A stretch of DNA of 64,000 bases from Brasenia schreberi (lineage: Eukaryota; Streptophyta; Magnoliopsida; Nymphaeales; Cabombaceae), in NCBI GenBank assembly GCA_036023115.1, contig JAYKKT010000087.1:10262501-10326500 (forward strand), given 5' to 3'. Numbering within the stretch: position 1 is the first letter of the stretch; each line of letters opens with the position of its first letter. The notes under the pieces are model-generated. The model was not told where the DNA came from, ran no database searches, and saw only the letters and a program-made list of their open reading frames with translations. Made by a program: the position numbers and the translations under genes. Below are positions 1-14,200 of the stretch, piece after piece.

Positions 1-2930
1 AATGATTGAGATCTTTGAGAATGTTTAAACACGAAGAAACGCGCACATGGACTAATTTCTCTCTTCCTCCCTCTCTTTCTCTCTCTCTATATATATATAT
101 ATTATGTGATGCTTCGTGGTCAATCGAGCATGGTGCTCAATCTTATGTTTCTCATAGTTTTGCCTTTTCAACCACAGGTCCCTGCTCTTCATCAGCTTCC
201 ATTATTCTTTCATTGGTCAAAACCTTTTTCCACATGTCAAAACTATTACCGCCTCTGCTAAGATCATAAAAAAACTGTATTTATAAGTAACTTGTGGTTT
301 TTAGGTGATTTTGATGGTCAATTTTCAGTAATGTAGGACCATTTGCAATGGTGAAAGAGTAGTGAAAGGTGACAAGGATGTTAGACTGGTGATTGAAGTG
401 ATATACAACGAAAGATTAAGTACCAACCTCAATTGGACACAGATGGTAACATGAGAGAGAGAGAGAGAGAGCAAAGAAGAAGAAATTGGCATGGTTCGGA
501 AAGAGATCAAAGCAGGATGTTTAAGACACCCCTGGATTTAAAATCGGTTATCCAGCTACTGGAATCAATTTCCATGGCAGGTGCTACTACCACGAGCATT
601 ACTTTCTCTCTAGTTAGGGGCATTATATATGTATGTATTTTTTACATATATACTCCCTGTACAATTTCATACATACATAAACATAATGTATATAATAAGT
701 GTACTTATATACAAATTTAGGTCAAGTTCGAAACCAAGTCGGGTCAGCTCCAGGTTCAGAGAACACAACCAGATTAAAAATCGGATCAAACCATCTTTGT
801 CACCCCACTGTTGACTCAAACCCGATGTGATCCGATTGGATGACCCAATTTGCCAGGTCTATATTTTGTGCTGAGGTGGGGCATCCACCTCACCCGGAAT
901 TAGGAAAACTAAATAAAGAGTATATAGCAAGCGCACGGTTGATTCCGTATGAGCTATAATACCGAGCCCATCCACGATACAACCATGAGTAGTGTGCCAC
1001 CGTAAAAGTTTTCGGACTAGCAGAAGAAGCAATAGCCCACATGAATAGGGGGTCGGCTCACAATTTAAACGTTATGAATTCGATATCCAAGGCATGCATT
1101 GGCTCAGTTCAGATGCACTGCAAAACTGTGCCCTATTCAGCCCACTCTAAAAAGCTAGCGAGATTCACCACTTCTTCATGGTTTTGGAATACCAGTTCCA
1201 CTGGTTTGCGCAATTAGTCGTGCCCCCAATTCATGGTTTTGGTAACACCCCGCTACATTTTGTAATGCCATAAGCACCGCACTTGAAAACTAACAGAAAC
1301 TTCTACTTAACATAACAATGTAAAGCTGGAAACTCTCTTTCTATGTTTGTGTTCTCAAAACAGAGGCTTGAGGTCATTACAACCCATTTTCACCGAGTCA
1401 TGCAGACCCCGCCTTCCATCTCTATGTGAGTGTGTGTGCACGTGCGAGTGTGAACCTGGAAATAAGCAGTTGAAGAGAGGTCCCTCGTAATTATAACTCG
1501 TTTCACTTGGAAGTTGGAACTAAAAGAGGAAAATCTAATCCTCTAATGAGACTTTTACGCCACACTATTTCCATCACCAAGTAATAATTACAGAAAATAA
1601 GGAATTTCAGATCATGTGAAACTTGCAGTTCTTTAGGGAAGGAACTACAACAAAACGTTCCCTCTGCCTATTTCAGACGTCTTACTTATCCCTTCACTCT
1701 CTGACTATAGAGCACTCTCTAACTCTCCCAGAGACCATCATCAAAGTTCTTACAGTAACTATGAATATCATAAGTGAACTTCACCCTGCCCTTGTGAGCC
1801 CTGATGGCTTGCTTCAACTGCGCCTTTATCCTCCATACCAGCCGTCTCCAGTCACGCGCTAAACGCCATGAACTTGTGGACACCCTTGTTTGGAAACCAA
1901 GCAGGGTAACTGCTCCATGCTTGCTGTTGTCTTTCCTCATGGTCGTCATTCTCATCGATTGGCATCCCATTTAAATCCTTATATAAACCTGAGAGCAAAC
2001 CCCCCACAAAAGATACTGATTCAGATAATCGTCATGCCATGTCATAAAGAGAAGCGGCCACGATAGATGCCCATTTTGTGGGGGCAAAATTCTTCAACAG
2101 CACACTTCTTCCTCGAAGACAACGTGGAATCCAACTTGTTAAAGGCAACCCTAGGGAAAGCTCCACAGGAAGATAATGCATGATGACTCTTGCTGTACAT
2201 AAACATGTGTAATGCTAGAAAAGAAGGTACATTCGTCGTGATGCAATGTTATAATCAGCGTTGGATCAAGAAAATTTTTCAGGGTGGGGAACACAGCCCA
2301 TCAAACATTCAAACTTTTCGGGTGGGGACGACTATAGTCATAACCCATGTGTCCAACCGTCAGTTTAGACTTGTTGATCGGGTGCCTGCCCCACCTCAGC
2401 TCAATCCAGATCCGCGACTGGTTATAATGCAAAACCATGTTGCCAAGAAGCACCCTATTCCTTGATCACTGCTACACTTTCCTTTTATAAAATAGCTACT
2501 GGAATAAACTTGTTGTATCATGACCTAACGCTGTGGCCCTTTTCATAGACCGGATTTTGAGTTGAAGATATGAACATAGATGAGAATCTTGCTTTATAAA
2601 TTATATCCATTATAAAGCATAGCAGGGTGGAAAAGAATATAATGTGCACATGTGTATTACTCTTGTGACGAGAAAAATGGCAACTTTATAGCTTTTTCTA
2701 CGCTTATCCTAATTTGGGAGAGGCACAGAGGAAAAAGGAAGGCTATGTTATCTGAGATTTCGGGAACAAAGCATGGGTTCTGCAGTGATCTAAGCTTGGG
2801 ATCTATCAATATTATATTGTTACTTGTATCTAGAAAAATATCTTACAATTATGGTACTGTACATCATCCTAAAACTCGCATTTTCTTTGGAAAAAACTCA
2901 AAAATAATAGGGGTCACTTTCTTCCTCATT
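1..2930. other. Intergenic, no gene recognised
   Basis: I see only short frames with no family resemblance and no splice-supported exon chain. Two stretches (about 780-900 and 2270-2410) share GGTGGGG-type wording, ending near the phrase for ‘gtggggcatccacctcaccc’, and look like old dispersed repeats, but I cannot classify them. Confidence 0.5.
61..102. repeat. CT/TA microsatellite
   Basis: A short run of CT-rich then TA dinucleotides. It is simple sequence with no sign of function. Confidence 0.8.
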
Positions 2931-2939
2931 TCAGATCCA

Positions 2940-3352
2940 CATCCTACCACAAAGTTCTTCCAAGAGGTAAAAGAATCTATACTCTTTATCCCATCTCTCC
3001 GTATGTTTCCTTCTCAAAGTTGGCATAATTTTGTTATGAATGCCAAGTTACATCATGTGCGTAAAAATGTTAGGGAAACAAATCAGAGTCCTTACTAGAG
3101 GAATGCTATGCAAGTTGAGTTGGATGTCCTAACAAAGAACAATACTTGGACCATTGTTGATTTATCTCTTGGTAGGAAACTGGTGAGTTATAAATGTGTT
3201 TACACTATCAAGTTCAAAGCCAATGGGAGCCTCGAATAAAACAAGGTAAGGCTTATAGTTAAAGGTTATAATAGTCAATCGTATGGAATTGACTATAATG
3301 AAATATTCGCTCCAGTGGCAAAACTTGTAATGAAGACGATGCTCCAATATTG
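2940..3352 (+). pseudogene. Ty1/copia reverse transcriptase fragment (5' part)
   Basis: The translation from about 3105 reads like the start of the copia reverse transcriptase: a K-N-N-T-W-T-I-V-D run, then G-R-K-L-V, then Y-T-I-K-F-K-A-N-G-S-L-E, then G-I-D-Y-N-E-I-F-A-P-V-A-K-L near 3290-3330. These are family hallmarks that precede the catalytic core. In-frame stops (for example after G-S-L-E near 3238) show it is dead. The reading breaks off near 3352. The next recognisable copia sequence resumes about 2 kb later, near 5368, so the core of the reverse transcriptase is missing and unrelated sequence lies between. It is probably the same element as the fragment and LTR at 5368-6620. Confidence 0.75.
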
Positions 3353-3880
3353 CAACGGAAGATTAATGAATAAATATCACAACAATGTAACTATCACAAA
3401 ACCTTAGAAAAGGCCTATGTTGCATGGATATGGGTATATTCAGTATGGGTACGAGGTACATAATTTTTTAAAAAACTAAGGTATGGATACGTCACTATTA
3501 AAAATATAATAAAAAATAAATTTACATAAATATATATATATATATACACAATTATATAGAGCATTCTATATTTTAAAGAGCATTCTAGTGTTTAAGAATA
3601 ATTCTATTGTAACTATGAGAATGTCATTTATATTCTTCTTCAAAGTAAGAATAATTAAACATCTTACCCAAAGATCCAAGCCATCTACAAACACAATTTG
3701 CATTGGTTTAGTACATTAGCTTATATATATAGAGAGTGTGTGTGATTGGATCTTATTCACTCACGTTCGATCATTTTTATAAATACAAGTTTAATAATAT
3801 TTTTTACATATTTTTAAAAATCTTTAAACTTTTTAAATTATACTGATGTCAATGGAAAAAGGAAACTTAGGTAAGACCTG

Positions 3881-4047
<167 letters not shown>

Positions 4048-4119
4048 CCACATATGTATATATATAACATATATATTATATATGCGTATTATGTGTCTGG
4101 GTTGGTTAAAATCTAGCAA

Positions 4120-4225
4120 CAACAAAAGTACCCCGTAGTTAGTAGACGATAACTCTAGACCTTCAACTTGAAGGTTATTAGTCTTGACCCCTTAGCCAGG
4201 AGAGAGGCCACTCATCGTGCATTGT
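4120..4225 (-). repeat. Possible tRNA-derived SINE remnant
   Basis: Read on the minus strand, the order matches the SINE family seen elsewhere in the window: a box-A-like stretch near 4205-4185, a ‘GGGGTC..CAAGTTGAAGGTC’ style middle, then a degenerate box B near 4160-4145. The 3' end is diverged. No clear target duplication was found. Confidence 0.4.
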
Positions 4226-4406
4226 ATGTGAAGAAACCATTGGGTTTATTGATATGTAGCATAAATGAAATAGTAAAGGAAATTAATCCCTTGATTTAAG
4301 GGCCACACGAGAAATTTTAATTCACAAATAAATCATCACTCGCCGTAGCTTTTAGGTTTTCCTCCGTTCATCAACGCTCTCTCTCTCTCACACACACACA
4401 AAGTGT

Positions 4407-4802
4407 CTTCAATGGAGGGAGAGTTGGAGAAGAAGGCGGTGGAGGCCTTCCTCGATGATAATTTTGAGCTCGTGTGCGATCTTTACTCCCAAGCCCTCTC
4501 CTTGGATGGCGAGAATGCCAATCTCTTCGCAAATCGTGCACAGGCCCACATCAAGCTCAAAATGTTCACAGGTCTTTCGATTCATACTCCTAATGCTTTT
4601 TTCGCCTTCAATGGAGGGATAGTTGGAGAAGAAGGCGGAGGCCTTCCTCAGTGATAATTTTGAGCTCGTGTGCGATCTTTACTCGCAAGCCCTCTCCTTG
4701 GACGGCGAGAATGCCAATCTCTTTGCAAATCACGCACAAGCCCACATCAAGCTCAAACAGTTCACAAGTTTTTCGATTCATACTCCTTAATGCTTTTCGC
4801 CT
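4407..4802 (+). pseudogene. SGT1-like first exon, tandemly duplicated fragment
   Basis: The ATG at 4412 opens a frame beginning M-E-G-E-L-E-K-K-A-V-E-A-F and continuing D-L-Y-S-Q-A-L-S-L-D, then F-A-N-R-A-Q-A-H-I-K-L. This is the first tetratricopeptide repeat expected at the N-terminus of plant SGT1, a co-chaperone that works with HSP90 and SCF ubiquitin ligases. The exon would end near 4571 at ACAG|GT. A second copy starts at the ATG at 4611, 199 bp later, and includes the same intron start. Copy 2 hits a stop at its fourth codon and lacks 3 bp, so it is dead. No later SGT1 exon (rest of the TPR, CS or SGS domain) is seen downstream. Copy 1 still has a CT-rich leader like a real 5' UTR, so this may be a displaced promoter-plus-exon fragment. 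Family assignment is by memory of the protein and is moderately sure. Confidence 0.6.
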
Positions 4803-4837
4803 CAGATTTTGTGATTACATGCTTTTTTAGTTGAAGT

Positions 4838-4990
4838 TTGGGTACGCCTACCGATACACACCTACAAGTATCAGTATGTCGTATATGGTATTGGTATTGG
4901 TATGTACCCCACGTACCGATACGCATACCCATATCGGGTATGTACCGGATAGGGTATGTCATCGCGTACCTGTGCAACGTAGGAAAAGGC
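4838..4990. repeat. GTAC/ATCG-rich inverted-repeat patch
   Basis: The stretch is dense in short direct and inverted copies of ‘ggta(c/t)’, ‘taccgata’ and ‘cgtacc’. That resembles the subterminal region of a hAT element such as the one at 19446-22835, but in a different motif. No terminal inverted repeat or target duplication could be fixed. Confidence 0.4.
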
Positions 4991-5367
4991 TATAGCCGAG
5001 TGAAACGAGGGCACACCGAAAGAGTAACGAACACAACGAATAATAAATAATTTTTATTGATTAGCCACTAAGGGCCTTGAGAGTATGTTACAAAATTGTC
5101 CGATAGGAAAATGAGAGAGTAGTGAAAGAAGCAAGAGAAAAGAAGAAAGGAATGAAGGGAGGTTGGTCACAGTCAACCGCCAACGGCTACTCAACTAGCC
5201 GTTGTGGAAGGATCAGCAGAAGAAAAAGGTATGTAAACTACATAAAACTATTTATGTAGGAAAGGAGAGTAGGAAAGCAATCTCCCATTGACGTTTGAAA
5301 ATTTAAGTAAAGGTTGAGTAGTTTGGGAGATGATCTGGAAGAAATGATATTATTGTCAAATTGTCAT

Positions 5368-6331
5368 TCTCATTGCCTATGGAGATGATATTGTTATAGG
5401 AAATGATCTTGAAGAAATTACCAAACTCAAGAGTTAGTTACATCAAATCTTTGATTTAAAAGACTTAGCAAAATACACTATTTCTTGGGAATTAAAGTTT
5501 TATACTCAAATAAGGGTGTATTTCTAACTCAAAAGAAATATAGTATGGATTTACTACACGATACCAATATGGCATATTGTAAGAAGAGTGATATTCCAAT
5601 GGAAATGAATCATAAACTATATCTTAAAGATGATGAAAAGTATGGGGATGCGAGCATGTATCAAAGATTGGTTGGAAAATTAATTTACCTGACTATTACT
5701 CGTCGTGACATTGCTTATGATGTTAGTGTGGTTAGCTGATTCATGCATGCACCAACAAAAACACATATGGATGTCGTCTATCATATATTGTGATATCTAA
5801 AGAATACTCCTGGGCTTGGGCTTCTTTATACTAATTTTGGGCACCTTAATATTGAAGTGTTTTCAAATGCAGATTGGGTTGGATCTCTTTATCACAGAAA
5901 ATCTACTATTGTATATATTGGATTAATTTGGGGCAATATTGTTTCATGAAAAAGTAAGAAACAATTGGTTGTAGTCTGGTCTAGTGCAAAAGCTAAGTAT
6001 AGGGCAATTGCTCAAGAGATGTGTGAAGGATTGTGGTTAATGTCCTTTCCGCATGAATTGGGAATTATGATATGCTATTCTTTTATATTGTGATAGCAAA
6101 GCAACCATTCAAATTATTTCAAATACAGTTTATCATGAATGAACTAGACATATTGAGATTGATTGTTACTTCATACGAGAAAAGGTATCAAATCAAGTAT
6201 TTAAATTAGAGTATGTTAAGTATGTATATCAAAGTGTAGATTTTCTCACAAAAGTTGTTAAAGAAGGAGCCTGATGAAATATTTAAGCAAGTTAGATATT
6301 GTGAACATATTTCTCCCAACTTGAGGGGGAG
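5368..6331 (+). pseudogene. Ty1/copia pol fragment (late RT and RNase H)
   Basis: The frame near 5368 gives A-Y-G-D-D-I-V-I-G-N-D, matching the copia YVDD catalytic box with Val replaced by Gly. Then come K-L-K-S and a stop, F-D-L-K-D-L-A, and from 5530 a run of K-K-Y-S-M-D-L-L-H-D-T followed by R-L-V-G-K-L-I-Y-L-T-I-T-R-R-D-I-A-Y-D-V-S-V. The RNase H part follows, with L-Y-C-D-S-K-A-T-I near 6093 and H-I-E-I-D near 6155. Many stops and frame changes show decay. It ends at the polypurine tract ‘ttgaggggga’ (6321-6330), directly before the 3' LTR. Confidence 0.85.
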
Positions 6332-6620
6332 TGTTGAGAAGAATCATTGGATTTTCTGACTATGGATCTGCACTCGTGTTCTCCTATCCACTTTGATTTC
6401 CTGTTGTTTAATGTCTTTGTTAAATGTGTTTAGTATAGGGGTATATTGGTCTTTCAAGTTAAAAGGCCTCTTTATAAATATGGTGTCTTTCTTTTAGGTT
6501 TTAAGAGTGTAGAGTGTGATTAAGGAGAAAGGGAGGTGTGTGCCCCCATGTGTAATCTCCTATCAAGAGAATATCAATTGTCTCTGTAAATGGTTTTAGC
6601 CAATAAACTATCCTATTTCA
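6332..6620 (+). repeat. 3' LTR of the copia element
   Basis: It begins TGTTGAGAAG right after the polypurine tract and ends ...CCTATTTCA, giving the TG...CA borders of an LTR of about 289 bp. No matching 5' LTR was found in the window, so the element is 5'-truncated. The right border is inferred from the CA dinucleotide only. Confidence 0.6.
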
Positions 6621-8246
6621 ATTTCTTTCTATGATTTTTTTAGAACTTTCTTTTTGTTCATATCTAAACGGTCATTTCTAGGTTCCTTCTGATTGTCAAC
6701 TATATGTTTTAAAATACTAAATATGTTGTTCAAATCCTACATCAGGAGAGGGCGGCTAACCTTGACACGTGCTACTACAGCCAAAGTTTTCTAAATATGT
6801 TGTTGTACACATCGTACTAACATCCCCAGTAGCATGGCATACTGCGATTTAACAGTAATAATTCCCCCCTCCTCTGTAAGCACATCTGGAAAAGCTTTTC
6901 AGGTTAAAGTGCAACACTTGTTTGATTACTTTTAACATGATAAAGAAAACTAGAAGTCTTCATAATTCAAACGTTGAAAAGAATGTCATCAGATAAGAAA
7001 GTTGGACCAACGCAAATGAGTAAACCTACATAATAAAGTGTTGAGACTACATCCTTACTTGGGTGCTGGTTCCTATTTTTAAGCTCAAGCATATAGTCTA
7101 GATCTAATGCAACCTAAGATCTAACTAACTGCAAACTCATAGGCATGATCGTGTTGCCACTAAATCTAACCCCATAGACGGATCCAAAATGGTTGATTTA
7201 CTAGAAATCGACTTTGGATAGAGAACATTCAAAGAGCTTATAGCAGTGCTAGCCATATTGGTGTAAGGGCTGCATCATTCAGCTCAATAGTAATGATACA
7301 GCGGATCATATGGATGTGAATCAGTCATATCGATTTATTTTTAAATAAACCAGAAGGGAAAATTGTTAATATTCTTTGAGAAAAAACAAAAAAAAATTTC
7401 AAAGGGCAGCAATAATGAACTACCATAATCTAATAAATAATATGTTAATAAATACACAAAAACGTGTATGATGGGTCCAAGTGTATCACATGTATCATAC
7501 AATCTGATCGATATTGATACATCCCTACATTGTACTCTTCTTGTATACAAGTCGACGCTGAATCATATGATGATCCTTCCTACATATCAATGCCATACAC
7601 ATCATAAGATATAATATGTACAACAATGAGTTGTAGCTATTATGAATAACTAGAAAAAAATTGGCTTACATGGTCAGAATATGTGACTGAAAATGATGAA
7701 ATGACCTGGATCCCTAACGAACAAAGAGTCAATGGATGTAATTAGACAGCAAATCGCTAAACTGACCTTGATATTTAATGAGCACAAAGAGTCAATGGGC
7801 GTGATTTTGGTCGCCAACATGAACATAAATACACCAAGCTCTTTCTGCTACTTCACCTGAAAAAAGAATATATATGACTCAGCTAAGAAAGTTTGTTTTA
7901 TTTGTCACGTCTAACTCCTAGGTTCATGTGATTTAAATAGCTTTGAACTTTGTGTGTTTCTGGCGGCATGCTGCTCAGGCCATGCAGACTACATTCAACT
8001 AATAAGCCTACATTTTTATATGATCATCAATTTAGGCTTAAATGGACAGATGTGGATATGTTTCACTTGATATCCACATCCATCTAAGAGGGAGAGATAC
8101 ATATACAGAGCGCATGCCAACACGTTCCATGAACCTCCAACTGAATAAATCAACAGCAAAACCAAACATATATTAAAGAGCATAACCTTATTGCATTACA
8201 AATGCAATCAAGATGTAGGAATGGTACAGATATCCTAGTTATAACC
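6621..8246. other. Intergenic, no gene recognised
   Basis: AT-rich spacer between the copia LTR and the stop codon of the minus-strand gene. The first few hundred bases below 8247 should hold that gene's 3' UTR. No poly(A) signal could be singled out. Confidence 0.5.
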
Positions 8247-11200
8247 TTATCCAAAGAGATGTAAAATCATGCACACAATCTTTAACTTGAAGAAAGATCC
8301 ATATTTCTGGAAATTTACTTGGTTCAGAAAGGACCATTGATGCAAACCTTTAGCTATTTTTTTCCCTAGATTCAGGTAGTTTAGATATCCTGTTTGAATC
8401 ATGGCATCTAGATGCTTGTCTAACCAAACCCGAAGTTCTATGACCAAACTAGCGCAAGCAAATTGGAAGAGGAACTCTGTAAGAAGATGAAAGCAAATTT
8501 TTGAACCTAAAAGTCTGTCATTCAATATACACTAGTAGTTCAACAAGGGGAGTTTCATCCATTATCAACTTACAGTCTGAGTGATCCCAGCCATGCTGAT
8601 GACAGTTGCAATATCTAGAGAAAACATGATAATAGCGTGAGCAGAACTATTTCCTTGAAGTGAACTTGGAACAGATGCAGATGAAATAATATAACCTTGC
8701 AGCTGGTGATCCTTCAATCGCCTGCTTTTCCAACTCAGCAACGTACATATGAAACAATGATGACCTGCAACCAAATATCAAGTACCTCTAATTGCTTAAT
8801 ATCATGAAATGCAGTGGAAATCAACTTCGCATAAAATTCTGAAGGGCCTAAAACAAGGATTCAGATCATAAATTTGAAGGCAACATGGTTATCCAATATT
8901 TATATCAAGCTGGTTGGTAAACTGCTGAACCTTATTCCTCCCAAACGTTATACAACACCAGTGAAAAAAGAAGATACTGCTGTTCACTGCTTATTCGCAA
9001 TCACCAATAAATGAATTGAAGCATCTGACACTCTTAATTTCTGATGATATATTTCAATTGCTTTTTTGCTTCCAGCTTTCCATATCCATCTAAGTTTAAA
9101 TATACATATCAGAAAACAAATCACAAATAGTTCCACCTAAAGACCCATACTATCTGGTCAGACCTTACTAATGGCATTTCCGTTGATTACCATTCTTAAA
9201 AGAAAGCCACTATTCCCCAACTCCTCATTTTTATGAGGCTCACGCCAACCAAAAATAATGCTGGACCTATACTCTAAGACATGCCTCGAAAAGCCCTAGT
9301 TGAGAGACAAATGTGACATCTTCTTATTTGAACCGAAGAGAAAGATATGAATACCCAAAGTTTCTCTCTGCATACTTTGGTTGATTCGATTTTATGTTAA
9401 TCAGGAATTGCTGATTGTGCTACCCGTAAGAATACAACCAATTAGAATTTGGAAAGGACACTCAAACCTTACCAGTCTCAACTCCATTTTTCATGAAAAA
9501 TGCCAATTGAAGTGGAGGGTTTCCTCAAACAAGGAGCAAGGCAACTATTCAATGTATGAGATTAATCATCATTCTTCTAACCTCTGGAGAATATATATCT
9601 TCACAGCATTCAAGTAAGAACAAATTATTACTTTCCAACAATCCAGCTCCCTAAATTTGTTATATTCTAATCACAAACAAACATAGTAAAGTAAAGCAGC
9701 GTTTATGCATAGATAGCTTCCAGCTATTGCTTAAGTTACATAATCAGAAGAGATGGACAATGATCATCAGCATACAGGAAGAGCTTCATTCCGAGGAATG
9801 ATTCCTTGGGTTCTAGTGTCATGTCCAATTCGGTATGCAATGCATCAATATAAAACACATGGATACAAGCACAACCATTTTAATATTCATTCTAGAAAAA
9901 CCAATTCATTGATAAGACAATTACTGAAAGAGCAGGGACACTAAAATAGCTGTCAAAGGACAGATTACTACCATGAAGGGAGACTTGCAGCAACAAGAAC
10001 TGCCGGCAATTTCCACAGTAGGAAAAGTTTCCTGTCCAGCAAGGTGGACAAATACTCCAAAATATCTGTTCCCTACAAGTAATTAACAGAATAAATCACA
10101 AATTTGTTCTGACAACACTAAGATTTGTTTTAAATAGAATAAATCAAAGGGCTGGGTGATCATTTACTGCCAGTTCCAGTTGCCTTCAATAACTTGACGA
10201 GGATACATGCTAATAAATTTTTACACGAAGCAACAAAATCCAAATGCAGCTACAACAACAACAACAACAACTAAGCCTTTTCCCATACTAAACGGGGTCG
10301 GCTACATGGATTCTTTGTTTCCACAAAGCTCTATCATGTGCCATGTTAGCAGTTAACTCAATATAAGCTAGATCATTCTTTATTGTTTCTTTTCAACACT
10401 TTTGTGGTCGTCCTCTACCTCTTTTAATACTTTCCAAATTTAGTTTTTCATATCTTCTTATAGGTTCTTCTTCTGATCTTCTTTCTATATGTTCAAACCA
10501 TCTTAAAAGATATTCTCTCATTTTATCCTCTATTAGTGTCACTCCTAATTTGTTTCTAATAACCTCATTATGTATACAGTCTTTTCTTGTATAATCACTC
10601 ATCCATCTCAACATCTTCATTTCTGTCACAAACATCTTTTGTACATATTGGCAGTTAACTGCCCAACACTCAGTACCATAAAACATGGTAGGTCTAATTG
10701 CTGCTCTATAATATTTAGCTTTTAACTTTAATGATATCTTCTTATCACAAAGAATATGTGATGCTCCTCTCCATTTTAACTAACCAGCATTAATTCTATG
10801 CATAACATCTCCATCAATTCTTCCATCACTCTGAAAAATTGACCCTAGGTATTTAAAACTTTCCTTTTGGAGGATGCAATATGTGCCAATTTTAATTTTT
10901 ATGCCCTCTGAAGTAACCAAATGATCAAACTTACATTCCATATATTATGTCTTTGTTGTACTAAGTCGGAGGCCTTTGCTTTCTAATGCTTCTCTCCATA
11001 GTTTCAATTTTCTATTAACTTTTTCCTTAAACTCTTCCACTAACACAATGTGAGTTGATCCTTGATGTAACCCAATATTAACTTCAAAGAAGTTTGTCAT
11101 TCCTTCAAGAGTCCTCACACATGTTTTTGCACCATCGTCCATGTATCTTATATGGTTAATGTATGTCAATGGAATACCTCTTTTTTTTAAGGTTCTCCAA

Positions 11201-14200
11201 AGAACCTCCCTCGATACCCTATCGTAAGCTTTTTCTAGATCAATAAATATCATGTGAAGGTCTTTTTTTTGCTTTAAAATGTTCCATAAGACGTCTCAAA
11301 AGGTGAATCGCTTCAACAATAGATCAGCCTGGCATGAATCCAAATTGGTTCTCTATTGTACTTGATACTTGTCTTAACCTACATTCGATAATTATTTCCC
11401 TCAATTTCATAGTATGGCTCATTAACTTCATACCTCGATAATTCGCACAATTCTGAATGTCTCCCTTGTTCTTATATATGGGTATAAGTGTACTCGCTCT
11501 CCATTCCTTGGGCATCTTTTGGTTTCTCCATATTTCATTAAATAGTCTTGTGAGCAAAGTGATTCCTATTTCTCCTAGTATTTTCCAAACTTCTATAGGA
11601 ATATTGTCTGGTCCTACCGATTTATCACCCTTTATATATTTAAGAGCCTCTTTGACTTTGATCTTTTGAATACGTCGGTAGAAATTATGGTTTATATTCT
11701 TTTCTGATTTGGCTAACTCTCCTAAGCTAATACTAACATCTTTATTTTCATTCAAAAGCTTATAAAAATAGCTTTTCCATCTATTTCTTATACCATCATT
11801 TGCCACTAAAATTTTCTCATCCTCGTCTTTGATACATCTAACAGAATTAAGATCCTTAGTTTTCTTATCTCTAGCCCTAGCTATCCTAAAAATACCTCTT
11901 TCACCCTCTTTTGAGTTGAGTTTTTTATATGAATCCTCCCAAATTTTAGTTTTTGCTTAACTGATGGCCTTTTTTGCTTCCTTCTTTGCTTTCTTATAAG
12001 CCTCTAAAGTTTCCATAGTTTTCTTAGCATAATGTAATTTGTAGCATGCTCTCTTTGCCTTGATTTTATTTTGGACTACTTCACTCCACTACCAAGCTTC
12101 TTTTTGTGCCGATACACCTCCCTTGGATTCACCTAACACATCTTTTGCTACTTTTCTAATTTGTATAGCCATATTGTTCCACATATCATAAGGTGTACCA
12201 ACATAATTCCAAGCATCTCCTTGAAGGACTTTCTGTTTAAATATATCTTCTTTCTCGCTTTTGAGGTTCCACCATTTAGTCTAAATACCTCGATGCACTC
12301 TTTTCTTCTTTGTCCATTTTTTTATTTGTAAATCCATAACTAAAAGTCGAGATGTTGGGTGGTTAAACTTTCTCCTGGAATTATCTTCCAATCTTTATAA
12401 CACACTTTTCTTTTTTTCTACAAATAAAGTAATCAATTTATGTTTGTGATAAGTCACTCTTATAAGTAATTAAATGTTTATCTCATTTTTTGAAAATTGT
12501 ATTGACTATAAAGAGATCAAATGGCATAGCAAAATTTAAAATCTCCCTACCTTCCTGATTTATATCCCCAAAACCAAAGTTTTCAAGAATACCTTGATAT
12601 TCATGCCTCTTTACCGACATGTCCATTTAAGTCTCCTTCTAAACAAATCATCTCCCTTTGTGGAATTCTTTGAATCACCTTATCTAACTCTTCCCAAAAA
12701 GATGTCTTTATACTATCTTCTAGGCCGACTTGGGGTGCATAAGCACAAACTATATTCAAAACCTCTGCTCTTAACACTAATTTTAATGTCATGATTCGGT
12801 CACTATATCGTTGTATGTCTACTACACTATCCTTTAAATATTTATTTATAATAATATCAACTCCATTTCGAGCCTTTTTCATACCTGAGTACCATAATTT
12901 AAAACATGTATCATTTATCTCCTTTGCTTTTTCTCCAACCCACTTTGTCTCTTGTAAACATAGAATATGAATCTTTCTCCGAATCATAGTATCTACCACC
13001 TCCATTAGCTTACCGGATAATATTCCGATATTCCAAGAACCAATACGAATCTTATTATCTAGGACTAGCTTCCTTACCTCCTGCATCCGTCCATATTGAA
13101 AATGACCCTCTATGTAAATTATTCACTACATTTGGACGGCAATGTAGCGGGACTAACTTCTTTACCCACACTCGTCCATGATGTGGGAACCCTCTCTGCA
13201 ATTGATTCACTACATCCAGGCAAAAATGTAGTGGCCCTTGCTTACTTATCACTGCATTCGGGCTCTGCAGTGCGTCGCTAGGTGGGGATACCTCAAAGCA
13301 ATGCTCATAATTTATGTAATTCATGGTATAAAATCCGACAAAGTTTTATATTGATTGTCGGAAGCCTAACACAACCCTCCTCCTTTATCACGAGCTACAC
13401 AAAAGTGAGTTATTTCCTTTTTCTCTTTCAAAAGCAATCATAAATTCTTATCTAAGTATTGGGCGCACCTTACACCACATTAGTGTCACAATGTTGACAA
13501 GAATGAAACAGACAGTGGTTTTACTACATAACAAAATCATGTCAATGATTGTCCAATTTGGATAAAATCACAAATGTAGCTATAATCAAGAGCGTCCAAG
13601 CATTTCCCAACCAAGGGTATGTAGATATACCTTGTTAGCTGTTGCTCGATCAGCAGAATCAAAAGATTGAGACCTTCCCATCCGTAAGTTGTGCACATTA
13701 TGATAGAGCTTAAAGATGGGTAGAACTTCATAGGAACATGATGTGAAACGTTCTACTACTTGGTTCCAAGTGTCTGACATCAATCCTAATAAGCAAAGTT
13801 CCTGTAACAGCATTCATCAGCAACTACTTCCATGACCAGCCAAAGCCAACAATATTCTACATAAGGTGCAGGGAAGCCTTTATCTTAAAGGACAGAGCAG
13901 TTGGAAGACCTTGATCATATTCCAGCATGCAGCACACAATGAGAGAAAAATATACAAGACAATGATTGAAAACAGAAAACAATAAGATTCTTTCCCTAAG
14001 CCAAGTTAATGGATTAGGCAACAAAATATTAGTGCAACCCAAGTAATGCATTCCAAACAAGTGTTAGCTCACTTCTCCACTTCGCTCCAATGTATCCCCT
14101 GATCCCCCAAACATATCAAAGAAATAGATTGAGATTCGATGAGATTGACTATCTGTAAGGAAAAGACAAAAAAAAAATTGTGAAGTCTGCAATATCTGAT

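Noticed and set aside
2652..3098. 148-codon plus-strand frame
   Set aside because: Only its last part lies next to copia reverse transcriptase; the rest resembles no family and has low-complexity, AT-rich codon use.
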